Made by a program: the position numbers and the translations under genes. Under the pieces are notes generated by a model. It was not told the DNA's origin, did no database searches, and was given only the letters and a program-made list of their open reading frames with translations. From an uncultured Pseudomonadota bacterium (GTDB taxonomy: Bacteria; Pseudomonadota; Gammaproteobacteria; Burkholderiales; SG8-39): a stretch of 7,711 nt of DNA. Shown here in pieces: positions 1 to 6,350 of this stretch. The stretch spans positions 1 to 7,711 of the forward strand of contig CAITSH010000427.1 of assembly GCA_903895005.1 (NCBI GenBank), read 5' to 3'. Position 1 is the stretch's first letter, and the number at the start of each line of letters is the position of its first letter.

Positions 1-164
1 AGGATCTGCGCGCTGGTGAGCTTTTCGACGATGTCGGCGACCTCTTCCGACAGCCCCAGGCGATACAATGCCTGCTCGCAGTCGGCGCGCAACATGTTTT
101 GCGCGAGCATCAGGTAGGACATATTGGCTTCGCGGATCTCGTTAAGAATTTGTTCTGCGTTCAT
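1..164 (-). CDS. flhD: FlhD, flagellar master transcriptional activator subunit (N-terminal 54 codons, truncated by window edge)
   Basis: Read on the minus strand from the ATG at 164, the frame stays open to base 1 and gives 54 residues starting MNAEQILNEIREANMSYLML. The central AxxMSYLMLAQNML-RAD block (residues 13-28), followed by a QALYRLGLSEE stretch and a VEKLT segment, matches the start of FlhD: a helical dimerisation region with the hallmark SYLxLAQ motif. FlhD pairs with FlhC to form the FlhD4C2 activator of class II flagellar promoters in the cytoplasm. A purine-rich ribosome site (AGGGAGAG on the minus strand, about 169-178) precedes the ATG. The gene is divergent from fliC, and flhC would be expected to follow it beyond the left edge. 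The stop and C-terminus are not visible. A cysteine at residue 29 is the only one seen. Recognition is by motif memory, not by a search. Confidence 0.88.
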   Translation of the reverse strand, partial: MNAEQILNEIREANMSYLMLAQNMLRADCEQALYRLGLSEEVADIVEKLTSAQI

Positions 165-289
165 GTCGTTCTCTCCCTCTCGGTTAATCGAACCAAACGT
201 TATTGCATGGAACGCATAGTCGCCCTTATCCGGGAAAACTTGAATCCGAATACGGCGGTTTAAAGCGTTGCCATACGTGCCTGCCGCCA

Positions 290-308
290 TGTAGGAATCT
301 CTCCTACA
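290..308. promoter_or_regulatory. Perfect palindrome, candidate LuxR/NarL-family (RcsB-like) operator upstream of flhD
   Basis: TGTAGGA (290-296), then a five-base spacer, then TCCTACA (302-308): two perfect 7-bp arms. The core TAGGAAT...TCCTA resembles the RcsAB box (TAAGAATATTCCTA) known to repress flhDC in enterobacteria, and more generally the symmetric sites of LuxR-family response regulators. It lies about 126 bp upstream of the flhD start codon and about 250 bp upstream of the fliC promoter, so flhD is the likelier target. The palindrome is seen directly; the protein that binds it is inferred. Confidence 0.5.
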
Positions 309-412
309 ACGCAAAAAGCGATTATTTAGAATTGCTTCGCAAGCTCCTATCCGGATTGGCTTTTCCAAAAAATAGTTGAATTGAAGTGCTTTTCCCGCCC
401 TGCTCCGCAGCC

Positions 413-450
413 CCGACGGGCAGCCACGGGGGTATCTTCTGCTGCGTCGG
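413..450. repeat. Imperfect inverted repeat in the flhD-fliC spacer
   Basis: CCGACG (413-418) and CAG (421-423), separated by a GG bulge, can pair with CTG (442-444) and CGTCGG (445-450), leaving an 18-base loop. It has no T-run on either side, so it does not look like an intrinsic terminator. It could be a protein site or may be chance in GC-rich DNA. Confidence 0.25.
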
Positions 451-560
451 ATGGCTGTAATAACCAGTGATCTCGGCCCCGCCATTGCAGCAAGCAGGCG
501 CAGGGAAAGCATTGAGGGTGCGTTGATTGAGGGATCAGAGGGGAAAAAGTGACAGGCGGC

Positions 561-588
561 TCAAGTTTTCCGAACCGTGGCCCGATAA
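561..588 (+). promoter_or_regulatory. Sigma-28 (FliA) promoter of fliC
   Basis: The -35 element is TCAAGTTT (561-568) and the -10 element is CCCGATAA (581-588), with 12 bases between them. This is close to the FliA consensus TAAAGTTT-N11-GCCGATAA: 7 of 8 matches in each box, with the spacer one base longer. Transcription should begin near 595, leaving a leader of roughly 85 nt before the fliC ATG. The position directly upstream of a flagellin gene, the classic FliA target, supports the call. Confidence 0.85.
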
Positions 589-601
589 CCTTCCCAACGG
601 C

Positions 602-647
602 GGTTGCGTTCTAGCAATGACAACCTTCGTAGCGGCAATGTTGCCGC
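602..647 (+). promoter_or_regulatory. Structured 5' leader of fliC (two hairpins)
   Basis: Inside the predicted leader, GGTTG (602-606) can pair with CAACC (621-625), and GCGGCA (632-637) pairs perfectly with TGCCGC (642-647) around an ATGT loop. The second stem is compact and GC-rich and ends 18 bases before the ribosome site GGAAAGGA (665-672). Such leader structures can stabilise flagellin mRNA or tune its translation. The pairing is seen directly; the function is inference. Confidence 0.45.
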
Positions 648-678
648 ATTCGACGACACTAACTGGAAAGGAACCACC

Positions 679-2748
679 ATGGCTTCAGTAATCAATACCA
701 ACGTTGCCTCGCTCAACGCACAACGCAACCTAGGCATGTCCCAGTCTGCCTTACAGACCTCCCTCCAGCGTCTCTCGTCCGGCCTGCGCATCAACAGCGC
801 CAAGGACGACGCCGCCGGCCTCGCCATTTCAAACCGGATGACCGCACAGATCAGCGGCCTCAACCAGGCAGTACGTAACGCCAACGACGGCATCTCACTG
901 TCGCAGACGGCTGAAGGTACGATGGCCGAGGTTTCGAACAACCTGCAGCGTATCCGCGAACTGGCAGTGCAGTCCGCCAACGCGACGAACACCAGCCAGG
1001 ACCGCCAGGCTCTCGACTCCGAGGTGCAGGCCCGTATTTCTGAAATCAACCGCGTCTCGGCACAGACCAGCTTTAACGGCCTCAAATTGCTGGATGGCAG
1101 CTTCACCTCGCAGCAGTTCCAGGTTGGTGCGAACGCCGGCGAGACGATTGTGATGTCCTCGATCAACAGCACCAGCGCGTCGTCCCTCGGACTCGGTGGT
1201 GGCGGCACCAGCGGCTCGGTTGGCGCCTCTGCCCTCACGGCTGGTCAAGTGACCATCAACGGTGTCGACGTGGGTACGCCCGCCGCCGATGCGGCCACCA
1301 TTGCAACCGCAATCAACGCCAACTCGTCGATCACCGCGACCGGGGTTACGGCTACGGCCACGAACACCTATGCCGCATCCTTCACGACCATCACCAACAC
1401 CGCGACCGTGCAGAACAACGGCGTTGCACTTAGCGCAGCGGTGGCCAGCGGCGGCATCACCAACGGTTCATTGACTGTGAATGGCACCGCCATCACCACC
1501 GGTGGGAGCACAACCAGTGCAAAGGCCCTCGCTACGGCGATCAATGCCGCACAAGGCACGACCGGCGTCTCGGCTACGGCACAGACGACCGATTCTGGGG
1601 TCATGGGTGCGTTCGTCACCACGGCTGGCGGCACCTACGACCTTTCCGTCGCCGGCGTGACCGTCATGAGCGGCGCAGCTGCCGGCGCCGTTGCGGCCGA
1701 CATAGACACCGCCCTGGCCACGAGCGGCGCCGGAACCGTCGGCGCTTCACTCACCGCGGCCGGTGTGACCTTTACCGGCACGGCGGCAGCGGGCACCCTC
1801 CATTTCACCAAAGCCGACGGTTCGAACATAGACGTCGTCGAAACGCTTGGTTCTAGCGGCACGGCTGGTGGCTTCTACGGAAAATCGGCTCCCGGAACGA
1901 CGACCAACACCTACACAGCAGGCGTGAACCTGACCTCCGCTAACGGTGCGGTCATTTCCCTCGGCGGCACCAGCCCCGCAACGGCCGGATTCACCTCGCT
2001 CACGACCGGTGCGGCCGGCGCCTACACGCTCGACGTGAACGGGACCTCGCTGACCTTTGACATGGCCTCGGGCTCCTATGGCAACAAGATCCAGTCCACG
2101 GACATCGTCTCAAAAGTGAATACCAATTCCACCCTGGCGACCGCAGGCATTACCGCTGCAATCGACGCCAACGGCAAGGTGGCATTCACCAAGGCCGATG
2201 GCGGCAACATCTCTCTGACGGAAAACCGCGCCAACAGCGCGGCGGTATCGGGCAACGCCTTCCTGACCGGTTCGAACGGCCAGAGCAACATCACCATCGC
2301 AGCCGGTGCCGGTTTCGCCGACGCAGCCGCTACAACCTCGGCCGTGGCGCATCGCGGAACGGTTGCCTTGGCCAGCACGGGTGACCTGACGATTGCCGGC
2401 AGTTCCCCGAGCGCGATGGGTCTCACGGCGGGTTCCTACGGCGGCGCAAACGTGCTTACCGTTTCCGGCGCCAACTCGATGCTTGCCTCGATCGACACGG
2501 CACTGCAGACAATCAACACCGCGCGCGCATCACTCGGCGCCTTCCAGAACCGATTTACGTCGGCCATCAACAACATGTCGACGACTGCAGAGAGCCTCAC
2601 CGCCTCGCGCAGCCGGATTCTGGATGCGGACTTCGCCCAGGAAACAGCCAACCTCACGCGCGGCCAGATCCTGCAGCAGGCCGGTACCGCGATGCTGGCG
2701 CAAGCCAACTCGCTGCCGAACACGGTTCTCTCCCTGCTGCGCGGCTAA
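679..2748 (+). CDS. fliC: Flagellin FliC, large form with enlarged central region (689 aa)
   Basis: This is the filament subunit, exported through the flagellar type III apparatus and polymerised under the FliD cap. The ATG at 679 was chosen because it gives the canonical [18 protein letters not shown] start and sits seven bases after GGAAAGGA; an in-frame TTG at 604 would add 25 unrelated residues. Residues 1 to about 165 are the D0/D1 N-terminal helices ([20 protein letters not shown], then the [11 protein letters not shown] segment). Residues about 600-689 are the matching C-terminal D1/D0 helices, ending in NTVLSLLRG. The roughly 430 residues between are Ala/Thr/Gly/Ser-rich and contain two flagellin_IN-like motifs (about 188-230 and 261-300) and a diverged pair of FTKADG-containing units (F at 376 and 503). 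At 689 aa it is much longer than the usual 270-500. No Cys or Trp occurs. A sigma-28 promoter lies upstream. Confidence 0.97.
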   Translation: MASVINTNVASLNAQRNLGMSQSALQTSLQRLSSGLRINSAKDDAAGLAISNRMTAQISGLNQAVRNANDGISLSQTAEGTMAEVSNNLQRIRELAVQSANATNTSQDRQALDSEVQARISEINRVSAQTSFNGLKLLDGSFTSQQFQVGANAGETIVMSSINSTSASSLGLGGGGTSGSVGASALTAGQVTINGVDVGTPAADAATIATAINANSSITATGVTATATNTYAASFTTITNTATVQNNGVALSAAVASGGITNGSLTVNGTAITTGGSTTSAKALATAINAAQGTTGVSATAQTTDSGVMGAFVTTAGGTYDLSVAGVTVMSGAAAGAVAADIDTALATSGAGTVGASLTAAGVTFTGTAAAGTLHFTKADGSNIDVVETLGSSGTAGGFYGKSAPGTTTNTYTAGVNLTSANGAVISLGGTSPATAGFTSLTTGAAGAYTLDVNGTSLTFDMASGSYGNKIQSTDIVSKVNTNSTLATAGITAAIDANGKVAFTKADGGNISLTENRANSAAVSGNAFLTGSNGQSNITIAAGAGFADAAATTSAVAHRGTVALASTGDLTIAGSSPSAMGLTAGSYGGANVLTVSGANSMLASIDTALQTINTARASLGAFQNRFTSAINNMSTTAESLTASRSRILDADFAQETANLTRGQILQQAGTAMLAQANSLPNTVLSLLRG

Positions 2749-2770
2749 GTTTAGGGGGGATTGGCAATAA
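2745..2770 (+). promoter_or_regulatory. Weak candidate sigma-28 promoter for flaG-fliD
   Basis: CTAAGTTT (2745-2752), overlapping the last base pairs of fliC, and GGCAATAA (2763-2770) each match 6 of 8 FliA consensus positions, but the spacer is 10 rather than 11 bases. If real, it would let flaG onwards be transcribed independently of the GC-rich hairpin downstream. It could equally be chance in this AT-rich patch. Confidence 0.25.
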
Positions 2771-2845
2771 GTATATATAAGCAAAAAATGCTACAGCAAA
2801 AAACGTAAAGGCAACAGACGCAACTGATGTACGCCGTGCCCGACT

Positions 2846-2879
2846 GGGCCCGCCCGGATATACGCCGGCCGGGCCCTTT
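2846..2879 (+). terminator. GC-rich stem-loop between fliC and flaG, probable partial terminator
   Basis: GGGCCCG (2846-2852) pairs with CGGGCCC (2870-2876), and CCGG (2854-2857) with CCGG (2865-2868), interrupted by one C-C mismatch, with a 7-base AT-rich loop. Only TTT follows, so termination is probably incomplete. A hairpin here is commonly used to make far more flagellin mRNA than mRNA for the downstream minor proteins. The 3' arm can also pair with bases 2881-2885 (see findings). Confidence 0.6.
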
Positions 2880-2927
2880 CGGGCCAGCACGGCGAAAACG
2901 CAACGTAAAAGGAAACGGAGACTTACC

Positions 2928-3305
2928 ATGCAGCTCGACAATGTCGTCCAGGGCAGGACTGAAGTTCCCCCCGCTCCGCCGCCAAAGGGGGTGGCACAGT
3001 CCGCGCGTCAGCAGGTGGTCGAGGCCGTCGCAGCAGCCGAGCGGGTGCAGGACAACCACAACCCTCCGCCCTCACAGGACAATTCGGTCGTCATGCAAAG
3101 CGCAGTAGCCAGCATCAATCGCTACCTGCAGGCGAACAATAAAAATGTTCAGTTCGATATAGACCACTCGACCGGCAAGACGGTGATTCGCGTGGTCGAC
3201 GCAGCAACCCAGGAGGTTATCCGCCAGATGCCGAGTGAGGAAACCCTCGCCATCGCACGTGCCATAAGCCGCATGAGCGGATTGCTGCTAGCCGAAAAGG
3301 CCTGA
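2928..3305 (+). CDS. flaG: FlaG family protein (125 aa)
   Basis: FlaG proteins affect filament length and are nearly always encoded between flagellin and fliD; their biochemical action is not settled. Residues 1-52 are a Pro/Gln/Asn-rich, probably disordered N-terminus (PPAPPPK at 14-20, NPPP at 45-48). The FlaG domain occupies about 56-123: a helix (VASINRYLQ), then NVQFDIDHSTGKTVIRVVD (73-91), then the signature EVIRQMPSEE (96-105) and a final helix. The ATG at 2928 is seven bases after GGAG (2917-2920), in a leader carrying two GGA triplets (2911-2919) that could attract CsrA; that last point is speculative. The stop is separated by one base from the fliD start, implying co-translation. 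The length is normal for the family and there is no cysteine. Confidence 0.9.
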   Translation: MQLDNVVQGRTEVPPAPPPKGVAQSARQQVVEAVAAAERVQDNHNPPPSQDNSVVMQSAVASINRYLQANNKNVQFDIDHSTGKTVIRVVDAATQEVIRQMPSEETLAIARAISRMSGLLLAEKA

Positions 3306-3306
3306 C

Positions 3307-5289
3307 GTGGCCACGGTTTCATCGGGTACCCTCGCCTCGACCGGTGTCGGCTCCGGGCTCGACGTCGCGACCATTGTTTCAAAGCTGATGGCCGTCGAGC
3401 AGCAGCCGCTCACCGCCCTCAACACCAAGGAAACCGGGATACAGGCCAAGATCTCGGCCTACGGCACCATCAACAGCTCGCTCAGTTCGCTGCAATCGGC
3501 GATGAGCGCCCTCACAGTTCCGTCAAACTTCAATGCGGTCAAGGCAAGCATTGGAGACACCACTGTCATCGCGGGCACCGCCAGTTCCAGCGCGCAGCCC
3601 GGGAATTTCAGCATCGAGGTCACCGCCCTCGCACAAGCGCAAAAACTCACCTCAACGGGCTTCGCCGCAACCACCGACACCGTGGGCAGCGGCTCCATTA
3701 CCTTCCAGTTTGGCACCTACACAGCGGGCGCTTTCACATCGAACGCGATCAAACCCGCGCAAACCGTGACGATCGCGGCCGGCTCGAGTTCGCTCAGCGG
3801 TGTACGGGATGCGATCAACAGCGCGAACATCGGAGTCACCGCGAGCATCGTCAATGACGGATCGACCAACCGCCTTGTCCTGACCTCGACAGACACGGGT
3901 TCTGCAAACGCGCTGAAAATCACGGTAAGCGACGATGACGCCGCCAACATCGATGCAGCCGGCCTGTCGCGCCTGGCCTATGACGCCTCGACCGGCGGGA
4001 CGGCAAACATGACCCAATCGGTGGCCGCGAGAAATTCGCAAATGGTCGTCGATGGCATGACCATCAGCAAACCGACCAACACCGTCAGCGATGCCGTACC
4101 CAGTGTCACACTCAACTTGCTCAAAACCAACGTCGGCACACCGACAACGCTTATCGTGACCAAGGACCAGTCGGCGGCAAGCACCGCCGTCGCGAATTTT
4201 GTGAAGTCATGGAACAGCACAAGCTCAGCGCTTCGCGCGCTTGGAGCGTACAACACCACAACGAAAACCGGCGCGGTACTGCAGGGCGACTCGACATTAC
4301 TGTCCATCCAGAGCCGGTTGCGCAATCTCATCAACAAGCCCTTGTCTCCGCCGGTCGCCGGCCTTTCAACACTCAACGACATCGGCGTGTCTTTCCAGAC
4401 CGACGGCACCCTGACCGTCAACCAAACCAAACTCAATGCCGTCCTCACGGACGGTAGCAAGGACATTTCAACCCTCTTCGCCACGGTGGGCAAGCCCACC
4501 GATTCGCTCATTTCCTTCAGTTCCGCGACGGCGGCGGTGCCCCCGGGTACGTATGCCGTCGCGGTGACAAAACTCGCCACCACCGGCACCATGTCCGGAA
4601 ACACGGCGGCCGGACTGACCATTTCCCCCGGCGTCAACGACACCCTTGATCTAACGGTTGACGGCCTGGCCGCGAGCATTACCATCAGCGCGGGCACCTA
4701 CACCGCCACGGCACTGGCTGCCGAATTGCAATCGCGCATCAATGGCGCGAGCGCGCTCTCGGCCAAGGGCAGCGCCGTAACCGTATCAAAGGCTGCAGGC
4801 GTACTGACCCTCACATCCAACCGATACGGTTCCGCGTCCAACGTCTCCGTTTCTGACGGCGCCACGGCGACCAGCCTGTTCGGTTCGGCTTCTGGAACGA
4901 CCGGTGCCGACGTAGAGGGTTCCATCGACGGCACCAGCGTCGTTGGAAGCGGCCAATCATTGACTGCGGCCAACATCACGCTGAAAGTGGCCGGCGGCAG
5001 CCTTGGCAGCCGCGGCACCGTGACGTACGGGCAGGGTTACGCCAGCCAGATAGGAGCGCTGTTGACCGGGCTGATCGGGTCCGGTGGCCCGCTGGATACG
5101 CGCGTATCCGGCCTGAATATTTCGGTGAAAGATATAGGAAAACGGCGCGACACCCTTAACCTTCACCTGGTTGATGTCGAAAAGAGATACAGGGCGCAGT
5201 TTACGGCCTTGGATTCGGCGATCGCGAGCATGAACTCGACCAGCAGCTACCTTACGCAGCAGCTGACCGCGTTGGCTAATCTGAAGTGA
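3307..5289 (+). CDS. fliD: Flagellar filament cap protein FliD (HAP2), large form (660 aa)
   Basis: FliD forms the cap at the filament tip that folds and inserts flagellin. The GTG start at 3307 lies one base after the flaG stop, with AAAAGG (3295-3300) six bases upstream. The FliD_N signature STGVGSGLDVATIVSKLMAVE (residues 11-31) is clear and is followed by a helical segment. A beta-rich D2-like domain begins at PGNFSIEVTALAQAQKL (98-114) and includes a flagellin_IN-like stretch (about 152-205). FliD_C begins near 243 (SQMVVDGMTI) and contains FVKSWNS. A block at about 399-560 interrupts the usual order and looks like a second copy of the D2-like domain, with its own IN-like segment (about 447-480). 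Residues 599-660 are the terminal coiled coil. Typical FliD is 450-480 aa, so this is about 190 residues longer. No Cys is present. Confidence 0.96.
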   Translation: MATVSSGTLASTGVGSGLDVATIVSKLMAVEQQPLTALNTKETGIQAKISAYGTINSSLSSLQSAMSALTVPSNFNAVKASIGDTTVIAGTASSSAQPGNFSIEVTALAQAQKLTSTGFAATTDTVGSGSITFQFGTYTAGAFTSNAIKPAQTVTIAAGSSSLSGVRDAINSANIGVTASIVNDGSTNRLVLTSTDTGSANALKITVSDDDAANIDAAGLSRLAYDASTGGTANMTQSVAARNSQMVVDGMTISKPTNTVSDAVPSVTLNLLKTNVGTPTTLIVTKDQSAASTAVANFVKSWNSTSSALRALGAYNTTTKTGAVLQGDSTLLSIQSRLRNLINKPLSPPVAGLSTLNDIGVSFQTDGTLTVNQTKLNAVLTDGSKDISTLFATVGKPTDSLISFSSATAAVPPGTYAVAVTKLATTGTMSGNTAAGLTISPGVNDTLDLTVDGLAASITISAGTYTATALAAELQSRINGASALSAKGSAVTVSKAAGVLTLTSNRYGSASNVSVSDGATATSLFGSASGTTGADVEGSIDGTSVVGSGQSLTAANITLKVAGGSLGSRGTVTYGQGYASQIGALLTGLIGSGGPLDTRVSGLNISVKDIGKRRDTLNLHLVDVEKRYRAQFTALDSAIASMNSTSSYLTQQLTALANLK

Positions 5290-5308
5290 TCCGGAGTTTC
5301 GGATTTTT
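5289..5308 (+). terminator. Small hairpin plus T-run after fliD
   Basis: ATCCG (5289-5293) can pair with CGGAT (5300-5304) around a six-base loop, followed directly by TTTT (5305-5308). The five-pair stem is short, so any termination would be weak. The fliD-fliS gap of 63 bases shows no convincing promoter, so this more likely attenuates than ends the transcript. Confidence 0.35.
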
Positions 5309-5352
5309 CGACTTGCTCAACCACGCAACATTGATCCACAGAGGAGAATGAC

Positions 5353-5805
5353 GTGAATCACGCACTAGCAGCAAAAGCCTACGCCAAGATCGGGCTCGAA
5401 ACCGGCGTCGCCAGCGCCGATCCGCACCGCCTGATCATGATGCTCTACGATGGCGCCATTTTTTCCGTCACCCAGGCGCAGGGGCATTTGCAGTCACGCA
5501 ACCTCGCTCGCAAGGGTGAGGCGACCTCGAAAGCGATCCAGATCATCGAAGAGGGTCTTCGCGCCAGTCTCGACCGTAAAGTAGGGGGCGCGATCGCGTT
5601 GCAGCTCGACAGTCTCTACGAATATATGTGCCAGCGCCTGCTGCTCGCCAACGTCGGCAACGATCCGATCGGATTCGCCGAAGTCGGGCGTCTTCTGTCC
5701 GACCTGCGAGATGCGTGGGCCACCCTTGGCGAGAAGCAGTCCGCCAAACAGCACCTCGCACCGATGCCAACGAAAGGCGCAAGCCCGGTACTCCGGACCG
5801 CCTGA
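5353..5805 (+). CDS. fliS: Flagellin export chaperone FliS (150 aa)
   Basis: FliS binds the C-terminal D0 helix of newly made flagellin, prevents premature polymerisation and delivers it to the FlhA export gate. The GTG start at 5353 is six bases after GAGGAG (5341-5346); the ATG at 5348 runs straight into a TGA and is not a start. The family signature is visible: AAKAYAKIGLETGV near the N-terminus (6-19), then ADPHRLIMMLYDGAI (22-36), a central helix with an IIEEGLR motif (64-70), and LDSLYEYMCQRLLLAN (85-100) in the fourth helix. Predicted all-helical. The last 20 or so residues are a loose tail beyond the usual core. It sits in the classical fliD-fliS-fliT order, 63 bases after fliD and 10 bases before the next gene. 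Confidence 0.95.
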   Translation: MNHALAAKAYAKIGLETGVASADPHRLIMMLYDGAIFSVTQAQGHLQSRNLARKGEATSKAIQIIEEGLRASLDRKVGGAIALQLDSLYEYMCQRLLLANVGNDPIGFAEVGRLLSDLRDAWATLGEKQSAKQHLAPMPTKGASPVLRTA

Positions 5806-5815
5806 ACCTTTTCTC

Positions 5816-6133
5816 ATGCACACGCAGGACATCATGCACCACTACGAAACCATCGGCGAATTGAGCGCCGCGATGCTGGCTGCCGCGCGCAACAGCGACT
5901 GGGACGGACTCGCCGAGGCGCAGCAACGTTGCGCCTCGGCAGTCGACTGGCTCCGCGTATCCGGCAGCCCGGCACTCAATGCCCAACAACGCCAGCGCAA
6001 ACACGAAATCATTCTCAGGGTCCTCGCCGAGGACGCTGAAGTCCGGTCCCTCGCCGAACCCTGGATGGCCGAACTGGACCAGCTTTTGCACGGCTTCAAG
6101 ATGAACCGCGATATCGGCAGGACTTACCGCTGA
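5816..6133 (+). CDS. fliT: FliT-like flagellar chaperone (105 aa)
   Basis: Small helical protein in the FliT position directly after fliS. FliT typically chaperones FliD and, in Salmonella, also inhibits FlhDC. The pattern HYETIGELSAAMLAAARNSDWDGLAEAQ (residues 9-36), with the Trp-Asp pair at the first helix end, followed by QRCASAVDWLR, is typical of proteobacterial FliT. The C-terminus, ending near DIGRTYR, also fits. Conservation in this family is low, so the name rests on pattern plus synteny. Two starts are possible: ATG 5816, ten bases after the fliS stop but lacking a clear ribosome site, and ATG 5834, preceded by AGGA (5826-5829) at a short four-base spacing, which would give 99 aa. 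I give the longer form without strong preference. Confidence 0.75.
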   Translation: MHTQDIMHHYETIGELSAAMLAAARNSDWDGLAEAQQRCASAVDWLRVSGSPALNAQQRQRKHEIILRVLAEDAEVRSLAEPWMAELDQLLHGFKMNRDIGRTYR

Positions 6134-6154
6134 ACACCGCGTGAAAGCAAAGGC

Positions 6155-6349
6155 ATGAATCCGCTCCCCGTCACCGCTCCTGTTGGCCGCGTCATGCCCG
6201 CAATGCCGCTCCCACCCGTGAATCGTGAGCGCGGCAATCTCGGGGAACGTCGGAAAGGCCCGCGTCACGGGCCGCATCCAGTCCCCGCGCAACCTCCCGC
6301 CGGCGGCAAACAGAAACACATAAACGACTATGCACGGGGAGCCGGCTGA
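6155..6349 (+). CDS. Small proline-rich basic protein of unknown function (64 aa)
   Basis: I do not recognise this with certainty. It has 13 prolines in 64 residues and ten Lys/Arg against three Asp/Glu, so it should be disordered and strongly basic. The N-terminal third is Pro/Met/Val-rich (PAMPLPP at 15-21), a charged ERRKGPRHGP stretch follows (31-40), and the tail contains KHINDYA (54-60). There is no signal peptide or membrane segment. It sits 21 bases after the fliT-like stop and ends one base before the fliK-like ATG, so it fits the operon exactly. The ribosome site is poor: AAAGG (6149-6153) is only one base from the ATG, and GAAAG (6143-6147) is a weak alternative. It may be a conserved small ORF of betaproteobacterial flagellar clusters, or non-coding leader for the next gene. 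Confidence 0.55.
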   Translation: MNPLPVTAPVGRVMPAMPLPPVNRERGNLGERRKGPRHGPHPVPAQPPAGGKQKHINDYARGAG

Positions 6350-6350
6350 A

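Larger units (their letters stand above)
165..678. other. Divergent flhD-fliC control region (about 514 bp, no gene)
   Basis: No convincing coding region lies here on either strand. The left two thirds are more AT-rich than the flanking genes, as expected for a promoter region. Items that can be named are the palindrome at 290-308, a bulged inverted repeat at 413-450, a sigma-28 promoter for fliC at 561-588 and the fliC leader at about 595-678. I could not find a convincing sigma-70 promoter for flhD on the minus strand, although a master-regulator promoter must lie somewhere to the right of base 180. The region therefore carries control of both the top (flhDC) and the bottom (fliC) of the flagellar cascade. 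Confidence 0.8.

Noticed and set aside
260..282. Sigma-54-like AGGCACG...GC on the minus strand upstream of flhD
   Set aside because: The GG and GC elements are separated by 8 rather than 10 bases, and no TTGC -12 box is present.
511..533. Direct repeat ATTGAGGG at 511-518 and 526-533 upstream of the fliC promoter
   Set aside because: An eight-base repeat is expected about by chance in a region of this length, and no known activator site matches.
604..678. Upstream TTG start extending FliC by 25 residues
   Set aside because: The extension is not flagellin-like, lies within the structured leader, and the ATG at 679 has the ribosome site and the canonical MASVINTN start.
561..1238. 225-codon minus-strand open frame across the fliC promoter and 5' end
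   Set aside because: It would cover the sigma-28 promoter and the highly conserved flagellin N-terminus, and the protein has no recognisable features.
2780..2803. Direct repeat AGCAAAAAA (2780-2788 and 2795-2803) after fliC
   Set aside because: Low-complexity A-runs in an AT-rich spacer; too short and simple to support a function.
3978..4697. 239-codon minus-strand open frame inside fliD
   Set aside because: Antisense shadow of a clear FliD coding sequence; composition is a mirror of the fliD codons, with no ribosome site or family resemblance.
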